Assembly (NCBI RefSeq): GCF_040096015.1
Contig: NZ_JBBMFO010000026.1
Location: forward strand, 1 to 31,008
Length of the DNA: 31,008 bases
Reading direction: 5' to 3'
Source: Peptoniphilus_A hominis
GTDB taxonomy: Bacteria > Bacillota > Clostridia > Tissierellales > Peptoniphilaceae
Positions 14,147-21,776 of the stretch are shown piece after piece. A program made the position numbers and the translations under genes. Under the pieces are notes generated by a model. It did not search any database. It saw only the letters and a list, made by a program, of their open reading frames with translations, and was not told the DNA's origin. Numbering within the stretch: position 1 is the stretch's first letter; the number at the start of each line of letters is the position of its first letter.

Positions 14147-15997
14147 CTACTCATTTATTCTGTAATACTCGTACTTCTTGTAATCTTCGTAAGCTTCCTT
14201 AGCCTCGCCCTTGACTTCATTTCTTGGATAAGTGTTGACTCCGTCAAAGATAAAGTTTCTTGAAATAATTGGAAGTTTTTTCCTCATTTCTGAATTGTAA
14301 ATAAAGAAATTGTCTACTTTATTGTAGTTTAGCATGTCAAGAACCATTGAAGCAAGATAGTTGGCAGAAACTGCATTGCCATCTTGGATTTCAACATTTT
14401 CTCTATTTAAAAATGCCCTTCCACTTTCATTGGCAAGAATTACATAAGGAGTTGAGTAAAATTCAATTTCCTTTTCCAAGTCGTCGTGAGACAATTTTAT
14501 TCCAATTTCATCAAAGGCACTGGGATCATTTCCAAGGCCAGGAAGATGGTCGCCATAAAAGACCATAATAGTTGGCTCATCTAGTGACATAATCATGTCG
14601 TAAACTTCTCCCAGCATTATGTCCATGTCCTTAACTCCCAAAAAGTAAGAGCCAAAATTATTTGCAGCCTCTTCTGATAGGGAAACTGTACATTGATAAG
14701 GTAAATTTTTTCCATATTTATCATAAAAATATGGGCCATGGTTTTGAATGTCAAGACCATAAGAAAAAATTGGCTCATCTGAGTTTTCTAGAGCTTCTAA
14801 AAATCTACTTCTAAAAATTTCTGAAAACTGTCTTTCAGAAACATAGCCGCCCTTCATTTCAGGCTGGTCAATATTTTCTAGGAAAAAATTATCTTTAAAG
14901 CCCAGTTTTGGATAGACGTCTTGCCTTCCATAAAACCAGGCAAAACCTGGGTGAAATGCCATAGTCTTATAACCAATTGTGTTAAATAGGCTTGGCAAAG
15001 ATGACACATCTCTTTTAATTGCATTAAAGGCAAAACTTTCATCAGGCGCGCAGTCTATAGTTAAGGCTCCTGTCAAGGCATCAAATTCTGTGTCTCCTGT
15101 CCCTCCACCAAAGGATGGCGTTACAATTCTTCCCTGCATTACGGAATTTTTTTGTAATTTTTTAAAATTTTCATTTGGATCATTGCCTGGTGCAAAAGAA
15201 AAATGTTCATCTTGAGATAAGTCTGTAAAGGCCTCTCCCATTATCCAAATAATGTTAGGTCTTGGATTGTATTTTATTACAGAAATATCTTCTCCATGGT
15301 CAACTCTGTCTCTCTTTTCCATTTCTTTCTTGTCGTAGCCTTCTGGTGGTCTTACAAAAGATTTTTTTAAGTTAAATAAAAAAGTGTAGTTAAATCCCTT
15401 GGAATTAAAGTGGTCTATTAGGTTATATACATTTCCATTAAGAGGAAGGCTGTTATAAATTTTGTCCTTTGAGTAAACAAAATTAAATAAAAGAACTGAG
15501 GAAATAATAATAGAAAGAATTCCTATTAACCTGTCCCTAACTCTTAATTTTTCGCTCTTAAAAAATCTTGAAAGAAAAATTAAAATAAAAAGGCTCACTA
15601 TAAAAATTATTATAGACGTAGAGTCTGGCTTGTAAGAGTTCTGGGACATTTTAAGTGCCTCAAAGGATAGGGCAAGGTCTGAAACTCTAAAGGGCGCATT
15701 CCTATAGATTACCTTAGTCCTGTGGACTGTAAAAAATATTAAATAAAATAAGGAGTTGAAAATTAGAGCAAATCTTCTCCTGCCAAAAATTCCCTGAAAT
15801 AAAATTCCTGTAAGAAAAATTGGAATAAAATTTAAAAGTAAAACTAGGGGGCTTCTCGTGATTTTCTCCATAAAGGGTGCATCACTTGGTGCCAAAAGCA
15901 ACATGGCAAAAGTTAAAAGGATAGCAAATAAAATTTGACTGATAAAATCTATAAAATTAAAGCCTCTGGACTCCAAATTTTTTTCTTTATTGAACAT
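14147..15997 (-). CDS. LtaS-like phosphoglycerol transferase / sulfatase-family membrane protein
   Basis: A 616-residue protein with five predicted N-terminal membrane helices and an extracellular alkaline-phosphatase-fold domain from ~residue 245. Likely metal and catalytic residues are E255 (IMGEAFTDL), T300 (FGGGTGDTEF), and D483/H484 (FYGDHLPG), with NHGPYF at ~419-424. This order matches the LtaS family, which polymerises glycerol phosphate from phosphatidylglycerol. I chose the ATG at 15997, 6 nt after AAGGTGA; an in-frame GTG lies at 16006. The gene is close to tagO and mnaA, which suggests a shared wall-polymer role, but the polymer made here is not known. Confidence 0.85.
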   Translation of the reverse strand: MFNKEKNLESRGFNFIDFISQILFAILLTFAMLLLAPSDAPFMEKITRSPLVLLLNFIPIFLTGILFQGIFGRRRFALIFNSLFYLIFFTVHRTKVIYRNAPFRVSDLALSFEALKMSQNSYKPDSTSIIIFIVSLFILIFLSRFFKSEKLRVRDRLIGILSIIISSVLLFNFVYSKDKIYNSLPLNGNVYNLIDHFNSKGFNYTFLFNLKKSFVRPPEGYDKKEMEKRDRVDHGEDISVIKYNPRPNIIWIMGEAFTDLSQDEHFSFAPGNDPNENFKKLQKNSVMQGRIVTPSFGGGTGDTEFDALTGALTIDCAPDESFAFNAIKRDVSSLPSLFNTIGYKTMAFHPGFAWFYGRQDVYPKLGFKDNFFLENIDQPEMKGGYVSERQFSEIFRSRFLEALENSDEPIFSYGLDIQNHGPYFYDKYGKNLPYQCTVSLSEEAANNFGSYFLGVKDMDIMLGEVYDMIMSLDEPTIMVFYGDHLPGLGNDPSAFDEIGIKLSHDDLEKEIEFYSTPYVILANESGRAFLNRENVEIQDGNAVSANYLASMVLDMLNYNKVDNFFIYNSEMRKKLPIISRNFIFDGVNTYPRNEVKGEAKEAYEDYKKYEYYRINE

Positions 15998-16019
15998 AAA
16001 TATCACCTTCTAGTAGACA

Positions 16020-16061
16020 ATTATATAATATTTTGTAAAATTTTGGAAAATATTTTGTAAA
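16020..16061 (-). promoter_or_regulatory. LtaS-like gene promoter with 13-bp direct repeats
   Basis: A -10 TATAAT (16020-16025, minus strand) has only a weak -35 (TTCCAA, 16043-16048). The 13-mer AATATTTTGTAAA (plus strand) occurs at 16027-16039, between -35 and -10, and again at 16049-16061, exactly 22 bp apart (two helical turns). This is a candidate operator for a tandem-binding regulator. The TGTAAA cores recall WalR half-sites, but the spacing does not match the TGTWAH-N5-TGTWAH rule. Confidence 0.45.
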
Positions 16062-16089
16062 TTCAGGAGCTCTTTTTTAAATTTAGGCA

Positions 16090-16116
16090 AAAATAAAAAG
16101 CCCCTAAGGACTTTTT
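16090..16116 (-). terminator. Terminator of the hydroxyacid dehydrogenase gene
   Basis: Minus-strand AAAAAGTCC then TTAGGGGCTTTTT forms a ~9-bp stem with a short loop and T run, 8 nt past the stop codon. Confidence 0.75.
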
Positions 16117-16123
16117 ATAAATT

Positions 16124-17029
16124 TTATTTTATTGGCAAGGTATTTTTTATTGTCTCAACGGACTTTTTCCACTTTTCTCTTTCTTCTTCATCTAAAACTA
16201 AGTCATAATGGTCAAGAATACCATCTCTACCAACAAGAGCTGGATGACCAATGTAGCAGCCGTCCTTTTCTGAATAAGATGAAACTGGCAAAATTGTCTT
16301 TGAGTCTTGGAAAATTGCTTCAATTACTAGGGCAGTTGAGTTTGCAATGCCGTAGGATGTGTAGCCCTTAGCTTTTATTGTTTCAAAGGCTCTAATCTTT
16401 GTCTCTTCTTCGATTTTCTTGCAAGTTTCCCTGTCCAAAATTTCATAAATCGGTTTTGTAGCTATAGAAACTTGTGACCAGGCAACGAATTGGCTGTTGC
16501 CATGTTCTGCAATTACATAGCCGTCAACAGAGTTTGGATCCATGTTTAATTTTCTTGCAAGGGCATTTTTCATCCTTGCTGAATCTAAAATTGTTCCCGT
16601 TCCAATGACTCTCTCTTTTGGAAGCCCCGTAAGTTTTTGCAAATAATCTGCTATTACATCGCAAGGGTTTGTAATGCTTACTATGATGCCCTTAAACTTG
16701 GACTCTTTAATTTTTTTGCCCCACTCTTCAGCGCAAGTCTTTGTGTACTTAAATTCCAACATCCTGTCATTATTCTTTTGCAAAATTGTGATGTCTCCTG
16801 GAGCAAAGACAATTATGTCTGACTCATCTAAATTTTTTTGTTCTCCTGCAAAAATATTTATGTGTCCATTTCTATTTACATAGCCATCAGATAAGTCGCT
16901 TACCTCTGCTTCAGCAAGTCCTTCCTTTTTGTCAAATAAAAAAAGCCTGTCGCAAAGAGATCTTTCAACAATTGTGTGGGCTACAGTTGCCCCAACATTT
17001 CCTAAACCTATTATAGATATTGTTCTCAT
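16124..17029 (-). CDS. L-2-hydroxyacid (lactate/hydroxyisocaproate-type) dehydrogenase
   Basis: A 301-residue NAD-dependent enzyme of the LDH/MDH superfamily. It has GLGNVGATVA (8-17) for the nucleotide, D33 for NAD preference, R89 in the active-site loop (KNNDRMLE), N121, R152 (DSARM) and the catalytic H176 (EHGNSQFVAW). The loop NNDRMLEFKYT and EHGNSQFVAWS resemble L-2-hydroxyisocaproate dehydrogenase more than classical LDH, so branched 2-oxoacids from amino-acid fermentation are plausible substrates. I chose the ATG at 17029, which has GGAGG upstream and gives the normal N-terminus; the frame extends 22 codons further without family likeness. A promoter-terminator unit (17148-17311) lies upstream and may be a leader or a separate small RNA. 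Confidence 0.88.
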   Translation of the reverse strand: MRTISIIGLGNVGATVAHTIVERSLCDRLFLFDKKEGLAEAEVSDLSDGYVNRNGHINIFAGEQKNLDESDIIVFAPGDITILQKNNDRMLEFKYTKTCAEEWGKKIKESKFKGIIVSITNPCDVIADYLQKLTGLPKERVIGTGTILDSARMKNALARKLNMDPNSVDGYVIAEHGNSQFVAWSQVSIATKPIYEILDRETCKKIEEETKIRAFETIKAKGYTSYGIANSTALVIEAIFQDSKTILPVSSYSEKDGCYIGHPALVGRDGILDHYDLVLDEEEREKWKKSVETIKNTLPIK

Positions 17030-17147
17030 TTTATCCTCCATTTTTCTATAAATAATATTAACACTTTTTTGTGGGATTATAAATTTTTTTCTCACATCAA
17101 ATTTTTTTAATTTTTCTTTTATTAATTTATAAGATATTCATTAAAGT

Positions 17148-17276
17148 AAAAAAGACTGCCGAAGCAGCCTTAGTTTCTCTTTTCAGAGTGAAGATTGGTA
17201 TAATTTTATTATTAATCTTAGGAGTTATGGGGTGTCCCAAAATCATTTTGTTAAATGACAATTGCTATCATTAACT
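17148..17276 (-). ncRNA. Putative small RNA or attenuated leader upstream of the dehydrogenase gene
   Basis: A near-consensus minus-strand promoter (TTTACA 17306-17311, 17-bp spacer, TATAAT 17283-17288) predicts a start near 17276. The RNA would open with a stem-loop (17250-17275, about ten pairs with one bulge) and end in a strong terminator: 8-bp stem AAGGCUGC/GCAGUCUU with UUCG loop (17152-17171), then six U. That gives a ~130-nt RNA. It is either free-standing or the leader of the dehydrogenase gene, whose start is 119 nt beyond the terminator. It does not match tmRNA, SRP RNA or a riboswitch class I know. A consensus is absent, so the type is inference. Confidence 0.6.
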
Positions 17277-17359
17277 GTCCTTATTATATTATAGAATTTT
17301 TTATTTGTAAAGGGTTTTTGATAAAATTTATCAATTTTATATTATGAGAATTTATTTAA

Positions 17360-17562
17360 AATTTAATTTTGATCTTCCAATAAAGTTTTCTTTGAATTTT
17401 CAATAAAAAATTAACTTTGATTTTTCAAAAAAAATTTTTAATTTGCTTTTTCAATAAATATTACTTTTGGTTTTTCAAAAAAATTTTTAATTTGCTTTTT
17501 CAACTAAAGAATTACCTCTATTTTTTCCAAAATAAATTTTAATTTTATTCTCCCAATAAAAA
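17360..17562. repeat. ~25-bp AT-rich imperfect tandem repeat, about eight units
   Basis: Successive units follow the pattern ATTAACTTTGATTTTTCAA plus AAAAA, starting near 17360, 17386, 17410, 17435, 17460, 17485, 17511 and 17537. The best-matched pair is two units apart (both contain TTTTAATTTGCTTTTTCAA). Outer units have diverged. No coding frame or palindromic repeat pattern fits, so it is not a CRISPR array. It lies between the putative small RNA promoter and the LysR regulatory region and may be a protein-binding or length-variable spacer. Confidence 0.65.
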
Positions 17563-17577
17563 TCTTTAATTCATCGC

Positions 17578-17608
17578 AAAAAAATTGCACCCAAGGAGGT
17601 GGGTGCAA
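17578..17608 (-). terminator. Minus-strand terminator with anti-Shine-Dalgarno loop
   Basis: The 8-bp stem TTGCACCC/GGGTGCAA (17585-17592, 17601-17608) is followed on the minus strand by seven T. The loop reads ACCUCCUU in the minus-strand RNA, identical to the 16S rRNA anti-Shine-Dalgarno core. No gene precedes it on that strand, so it must end a short RNA diverging from the LysR promoter or antisense to the LysR gene. Confidence 0.6.
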
Positions 17609-17620
17609 GGGGATTCCGGT

Positions 17621-17706
17621 AATTGTGATATTAAGGAAAAAAGCTGGTAAACTATAAGGGATTCTTAATAAAATATTTCACAATTATCTTCTACATAGTA
17701 TATAAT
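17621..17706 (+). promoter_or_regulatory. LysR gene promoter with long interrupted palindrome
   Basis: TTCACA (17677-17682), 18-bp spacer, TATAAT (17701-17706) form the promoter of the LysR gene. The -35 is part of an interrupted inverted repeat: AATTGTGA (17621-17628) with TCACAATT (17678-17685), and inside it TATTAAG (17629-17635) with CTTAATA (17664-17670). Autoregulation by LysR is the simplest reading. An RNA from the minus strand could also fold over these arms before reaching the terminator at 17578-17608. Confidence 0.55.
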
Positions 17707-17773
17707 AAAATTATTACAAAATAAATTAAGAATTATTTGTATTGATGACAAAATATTTTTGATAGGAGGACTT

Positions 17774-18742
17774 ATGAATTTCGAAAGTATTTATTATTTC
17801 ACAGAGCTTGCCAAGACACTTAACATGAATGAAACTGGCGAAAAACTTTATATATCTCAACAAACTCTATCTAATCACATAAAAAGACTGGAAGACTACT
17901 ACGGCACAAAATTATTTTTCAGAAAGCCCAAGCTAATGCTCACTCCCATTGGAGAAGAGTATTTGAAGTATGCAGAAAAACTTTTAACAGCTGAATCTGA
18001 CATGATAAATAAAATTCGCGACATGGAAAGCGAGGACAGGGGCAAGCTAATAGTTGGCGCATCTTCTCCCAGGGCGGACATTTTTATTCCATCAATTATT
18101 GAAAAATTTACAGAGGAGTTTCCCCAAGTTGGACTAGTCCTTTACGAAAAGCAGTCTAATGAACTGGAAGATATGTGCCTGGAAAACAAACTTGACATAG
18201 CCATTAGCATTGACGAGAATTATAAAAATGAAAACCTAAAGTCTCGCCTCCTCTTTGATGAAAAATTATACCTCTGTGTAAGCGACAGACTTTTGGAAAA
18301 GTATGTTGATGACCTTGAAGCTTTAAAAGAAAAATCACTTGAAAAAATTGACTTAAGAGATTTTGAAAAAGTTCCCTTCCTCCTTTACACTCAGGATAAC
18401 AGAATAAGAAGTCTAATAAATCAAAGCTTTAAAAGTGCAGGTGTTAGACCTATTGACTACATCGAGACAGCTTATTCTAGAATTGCCCTTGCCATTTGCA
18501 ACAAGGCCCTTGCTGCAGTTTTTATTTCCCAAATGAATATAAAAAGATGGATGGAGGAATTTGGCGATGACATAAATATTTTTCCTCTCTATGTAAAAAA
18601 CAAACCTGTAAGTCTTGGCATCTACGCCATAAAAAATAAAAACCGCTACATCACAAAGTACACAAAGAGATTTGTTGAGCTTTTGGAGGAATATTTTGAA
18701 TCAATTAATGCCGAAAAATTAGAAAAAATTGCAAAAAAATAA
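17774..18742 (+). CDS. LysR-family transcriptional regulator
   Basis: A 322-residue regulator. The N-terminal winged helix-turn-helix (1-~60; YFTELAKTLNMNETGEKLYI then SQQTLSNHIKRLE) is typical of LysR, and the periplasmic-binding-like effector domain runs from ~85 to 300. I chose the ATG at 17774, after AGGAGG; a TTG at 17759 overlaps that site. It reads away from the dehydrogenase gene, and LysR proteins often regulate the divergent gene, so the unit at 17148-17311 and the dehydrogenase are plausible targets along with its own promoter. The effector is not predictable from sequence. Confidence 0.88.
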   Translation: MNFESIYYFTELAKTLNMNETGEKLYISQQTLSNHIKRLEDYYGTKLFFRKPKLMLTPIGEEYLKYAEKLLTAESDMINKIRDMESEDRGKLIVGASSPRADIFIPSIIEKFTEEFPQVGLVLYEKQSNELEDMCLENKLDIAISIDENYKNENLKSRLLFDEKLYLCVSDRLLEKYVDDLEALKEKSLEKIDLRDFEKVPFLLYTQDNRIRSLINQSFKSAGVRPIDYIETAYSRIALAICNKALAAVFISQMNIKRWMEEFGDDINIFPLYVKNKPVSLGIYAIKNKNRYITKYTKRFVELLEEYFESINAEKLEKIAKK

Positions 18743-18768
18743 AGTGGCACCTTTTTGTGGTGTCACTT
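18742..18768. terminator. Bidirectional terminator between lysR and htrA
   Basis: Ten-pair stem AAGTGGCACC/GGTGTCACTT (18742-18751, 18759-18768) with a 7-nt loop and T run on the plus side. It also ends the minus-strand htrA transcript, whose stop codon is 7 nt away. Confidence 0.82.
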
Positions 18769-18775
18769 TTTTAAT

Positions 18776-20038
18776 TTAAAATCCATTTTCAAATTCTTGT
18801 CTAAATCTGTTAAATAGATCTTGCTGTTCTTCTTGTCTCTTTTGATATTCCCTAGCTCTCGCTTCTTCTTGAGCCTTGATGTCCTTTTGGGCTTCCTTAT
18901 CCTTTTCTATTGAGTAGTCAGAGAACTTGACTTCAGTCTTTGCTTCCTTGCCCTTTCTTACATAGGACACTTCAGCGCTGTCCCCTTCTTGATATTTATA
19001 AAGGATTGACTTAAGAGCGTTGTTGTCTGAAACTTCGTCCTTGCCAATTTTTGTTATAATATCTCCTGCTTCAAGTCCTGCTTCTGCTGCAGGTGATCCT
19101 TCATAAACCTTGTAGACAAAGATTCCCTTGTCGACTTCAGTCTTGCCGTTAAAGACTTGGGCTGCTACATTTAAATTCATTGTCAGCATTCCCATGGAAA
19201 TTTCCTTGTAGCTTCCTGTTTCGATTACTTGTTTTACAATTGGCTTAATAAAATTAATTGGAATTGAAAAGCCAAGTCCCTCTGCAGATTGAACCTTTAC
19301 AGTGTTGATGCCAATGACTTCACCTTCTGCATTTAAAAGTGGACCGCCAGAATTTCCCCCGTTAATTGATGCGTCAGTTTGGATAAGTCCAGTCATATAT
19401 CCGCCACCACTTACTGCACCAACATATCTATCTAGTCCAGATATAATTCCTTGAGTTACTGTTTGAGAAAATTGTAGTGAAATTGGGTTTCCAATTGCAA
19501 TTGCTGCATCGCCTATGGAAAGTGCATCGGAGTCACCAAGTGTTGCCACATTTAATTTTTCCTTTGTATTTATTTTTACAATGGCAAGGTCAACATTTTC
19601 GTCTGCCCAAATAGTTTTGCCTTCTATGTCCTTTTCATTGTTAAGTCTAACTGTTACATCTTCAACAACCTTGTTGTTTAATTTTACAACGTGAGCATTG
19701 GTAAGGATGTAGCCCTTTGGATCCACTATTACGCCAGAGCCAACGCCTTGGACTTCCACTTGACCAAAGAAGGATTGTTGAACTCCCTTAGTTGTAATTC
19801 CAACAACTGATGACATTGACTTCTTTGCAACAGCAGAAGCAACGCTCATATTGTCCTTGGCAGAAATTGTTATATTTGAATTGTCTTCATTGGAAGTTCT
19901 TGAGCTCTCCTGTGGTAGCAACTTATAAGTTGTGATTGCTGATCCAATTATTCCGCCAATTAGTGAAAAGACTAGGGCAATTACTACAATAATTTTTCCC
20001 CCGCCAGAATTTTTATTTTCTCGTCTATTATTATCCAT
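18776..20038 (-). CDS. htrA: HtrA/DegP-like serine protease
   Basis: A 420-residue membrane-anchored envelope quality-control protease. It has one membrane segment at ~15-38, a trypsin-like domain with catalytic triad H116 (LTNAHVV), D150 (NVDLAIV) and S230 (GGNSGGPL), and one PDZ domain at ~290-375 (EAGLEAGDIITKIG). The C-terminal ~40 residues are charged and Glu/Gln-rich, probably a coiled or disordered tail. The start is ATG with AGGAGG 6 nt upstream. It appears monocistronic. No CssRS-like pair adjoins it. Confidence 0.94.
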   Translation of the reverse strand: MDNNRRENKNSGGGKIIVVIALVFSLIGGIIGSAITTYKLLPQESSRTSNEDNSNITISAKDNMSVASAVAKKSMSSVVGITTKGVQQSFFGQVEVQGVGSGVIVDPKGYILTNAHVVKLNNKVVEDVTVRLNNEKDIEGKTIWADENVDLAIVKINTKEKLNVATLGDSDALSIGDAAIAIGNPISLQFSQTVTQGIISGLDRYVGAVSGGGYMTGLIQTDASINGGNSGGPLLNAEGEVIGINTVKVQSAEGLGFSIPINFIKPIVKQVIETGSYKEISMGMLTMNLNVAAQVFNGKTEVDKGIFVYKVYEGSPAAEAGLEAGDIITKIGKDEVSDNNALKSILYKYQEGDSAEVSYVRKGKEAKTEVKFSDYSIEKDKEAQKDIKAQEEARAREYQKRQEEQQDLFNRFRQEFENGF

Positions 20039-20178
20039 AATTTTCCTCCTAACAATTTTGTTATATTTATATTAGTGTGATTATGTGAAAAATTGATGAT
20101 TTTATTATCAAAGCTTTTTGAAATATTTAATATTTTTTGAAAAATTTAGGAGAAATTTTTCTCTAATTACTTTATCTT

Positions 20179-20205
20179 CAAAAAAAGAGACTCCTCAGAG
20201 CCTCT
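20179..20205 (-). terminator. Terminator of metNIQ
   Basis: Stem AGAGACTC/GAGCCTCT (20186-20193, 20198-20205) with 4-nt loop, followed by seven T on the minus strand, just past the metQ stop. Confidence 0.85.
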
Positions 20206-20210
20206 TAATC

Positions 20211-21068
20211 TTATTTTCCAAAGGCAGGTATTACTGCGCCCTTGAATTTTTCTTCTATTAATTTTTTAGCTGCATCTGAATTTAAAATTTCAATGAATTT
20301 TTTGAATTTTTCTTTATCAGCATCTTCTTTTCTAATGGCAATTAAGTTTGCATAAGGTGAATCTTTTGATTCTAAGAAAATTGAATCCTTAGTTGGGTCA
20401 AGTCCTTGTCCAATGGCAAAGTTTGCATTTATAACTGCAGCACCTGCATCCTTATAAACTTGGGCAATTGATGGTGCATCCATTGCTGTGAATTTTAAAT
20501 TCTTTGGATTTTCTGCAATATCTTTTTCTGTTGAATTTAGGTTTGTCTTGTCCTTTAACTTAATAAGACCTGCATCTTCAAGAAGAATTAAGGCTCTTGC
20601 TCCGTTACTTGGGTCGTTAGGAATAATAATTTCTGCTCCTTCTTCAATTTCATCAACTGATTTGTATTTTTCAGAGTATAAAGCCATTGGTTCAATGTGA
20701 ACATATCCAAGTACATCAAGGTTTTTAATGCCTCTTTCTTCTACAAAACTGTCAAGATATGGCTTGTGTTGGAAGTAGTTTGCATCAAGATCTCCTGCTT
20801 CTAGTTGCAAATTTGGTTGAATGTAATCATCAAAATTAACAACTTCAACATCAAGTCCTGCCTTGTCAAATTCATCCTTTAAGCCTTCAATGATTTCGCC
20901 ATGAGGTGTAGGTGACACGCCAATTACAATTTTATTGTCGCCATCTTTAACTTCTCCAGCTGCTTGGTTGTTTCCTTCTGCCTTAGCTTCTTCCTTCTTT
21001 GCTCCACCACAAGCTGTTAGTGTTAGAGCTAGCACTAGTGAAAGTGCCAAAATAATTTTCTTCTTCAT
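20211..21068 (-). CDS. metQ: Methionine-binding lipoprotein MetQ
   Basis: A 285-residue substrate-binding lipoprotein of the NLPA family. The signal peptide ends in LTAC with the lipidated cysteine at C20. The mature part shows the family pattern (VIGVSPTPHGEI, LDANYFQHKPYLD, IIIPNDPSNGARAL). It captures methionine at the outer membrane face for MetNI. The start is ATG with AGGAGG upstream. It is last in metN-metI-metQ and is separated from metI by a 12-bp hairpin that may raise its mRNA level. The T-box control supports methionine as ligand. Confidence 0.94.
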   Translation of the reverse strand: MKKKIILALSLVLALTLTACGGAKKEEAKAEGNNQAAGEVKDGDNKIVIGVSPTPHGEIIEGLKDEFDKAGLDVEVVNFDDYIQPNLQLEAGDLDANYFQHKPYLDSFVEERGIKNLDVLGYVHIEPMALYSEKYKSVDEIEEGAEIIIPNDPSNGARALILLEDAGLIKLKDKTNLNSTEKDIAENPKNLKFTAMDAPSIAQVYKDAGAAVINANFAIGQGLDPTKDSIFLESKDSPYANLIAIRKEDADKEKFKKFIEILNSDAAKKLIEEKFKGAVIPAFGK

Positions 21069-21096
21069 TTTTTTCCTCCTAAATTTTTTTATTTAT

Positions 21097-21123
21097 ATTA
21101 ATTCTAAGAAACTTAGAATTAAT
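21097..21123 (-). other. metI-metQ intergenic hairpin
   Basis: Perfect 12-bp inverted repeat ATTAATTCTAAG/CTTAGAATTAAT with a 3-nt loop, close behind metI. No T run follows, so it is more likely an mRNA processing or stabilising element than a terminator. Confidence 0.6.
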
Positions 21124-21125
21124 AC

Positions 21126-21776
21126 CTATCTTTTGTCAATATTTTCTGCGATTTTATTTCCAATAAATTGTACAATTTGCACAAGAATTATAATTACTAT
21201 TACTGCTGACCAAAGTATGAGGGGTTCATTTCTTTGGTAGCCATACCTGTTTGCCACATCTCCCAGTCCGCCGCCACCCATGACACCAGCCATGGCAGAA
21301 TAACCAATTACATTAATAAGTGTCATAGTTATTCCACTGACAAGCATAGGCATTGCCTCTGGTATTAAAACTTTAAAGATAATTTCTTTATTACTTGAGC
21401 CCATGGACTTGGCTGCTTCAATTATTCCTTGATCCACTTGAATAAAATATCCTTCCATTAACCTTGCCACAAAGGGAGCGGCTGAAAGTGAAAGGGGAAT
21501 TATCATTGCCGCTGTCCCATAGGACTTGCCCACAATCAATCTTGAAAGTGGAAATACAACTATCATGAGGATTACAAAGGGAAAGGACCTCAAAACATTT
21601 ATTATTCCATCAAGTATGGAATAGACTTTTGCGGACTCATTGAGACCGCCTTGCCTTGTGTTGGTCAAAACTATTCCCAGGGGAAGACCTATTAAGAGGG
21701 CAATAATTGTAGATGCCAAAACCATAACTAGGGTCTCTGGAATTGCTGGTAAAACTATATCTATTATTCTTTCCAT
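21126..21776 (-). CDS. metI: Methionine ABC transporter permease MetI
   Basis: A 216-residue inner-membrane permease with five predicted membrane segments and the cytoplasmic coupling motif EAAKSMGSSNKEIIFKVLIP around residues 120-139, which docks with MetN. The start ATG directly follows the metN stop codon (zero-gap coupling). The sequence has the MetI ending RNEPLILWSAVIVIIILVQI. Confidence 0.94.
   Translation of the reverse strand: MERIIDIVLPAIPETLVMVLASTIIALLIGLPLGIVLTNTRQGGLNESAKVYSILDGIINVLRSFPFVILMIVVFPLSRLIVGKSYGTAAMIIPLSLSAAPFVARLMEGYFIQVDQGIIEAAKSMGSSNKEIIFKVLIPEAMPMLVSGITMTLINVIGYSAMAGVMGGGGLGDVANRYGYQRNEPLILWSAVIVIIILVQIVQFIGNKIAENIDKR

Noticed and set aside
17251..17271. Six-codon leader peptide MIAIVI with Ile/Val codons
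   Set aside because: The predicted transcript starts only a few bases before the ATG, so no ribosome-binding site would be included; kept only as a remark on the putative leader RNA.
17250..17275. Rex redox-repressor site near the dehydrogenase promoter (GTTAA...TTAAC)
   Set aside because: Half-sites are interrupted and spacing does not match the TTGTTAA-N4-TTAACAA type consensus; RNA hairpin is the better reading.
17360..17562. CRISPR-like array
   Set aside because: Units are contiguous and diverged with no constant repeat/variable spacer pattern, and no cas genes are present.
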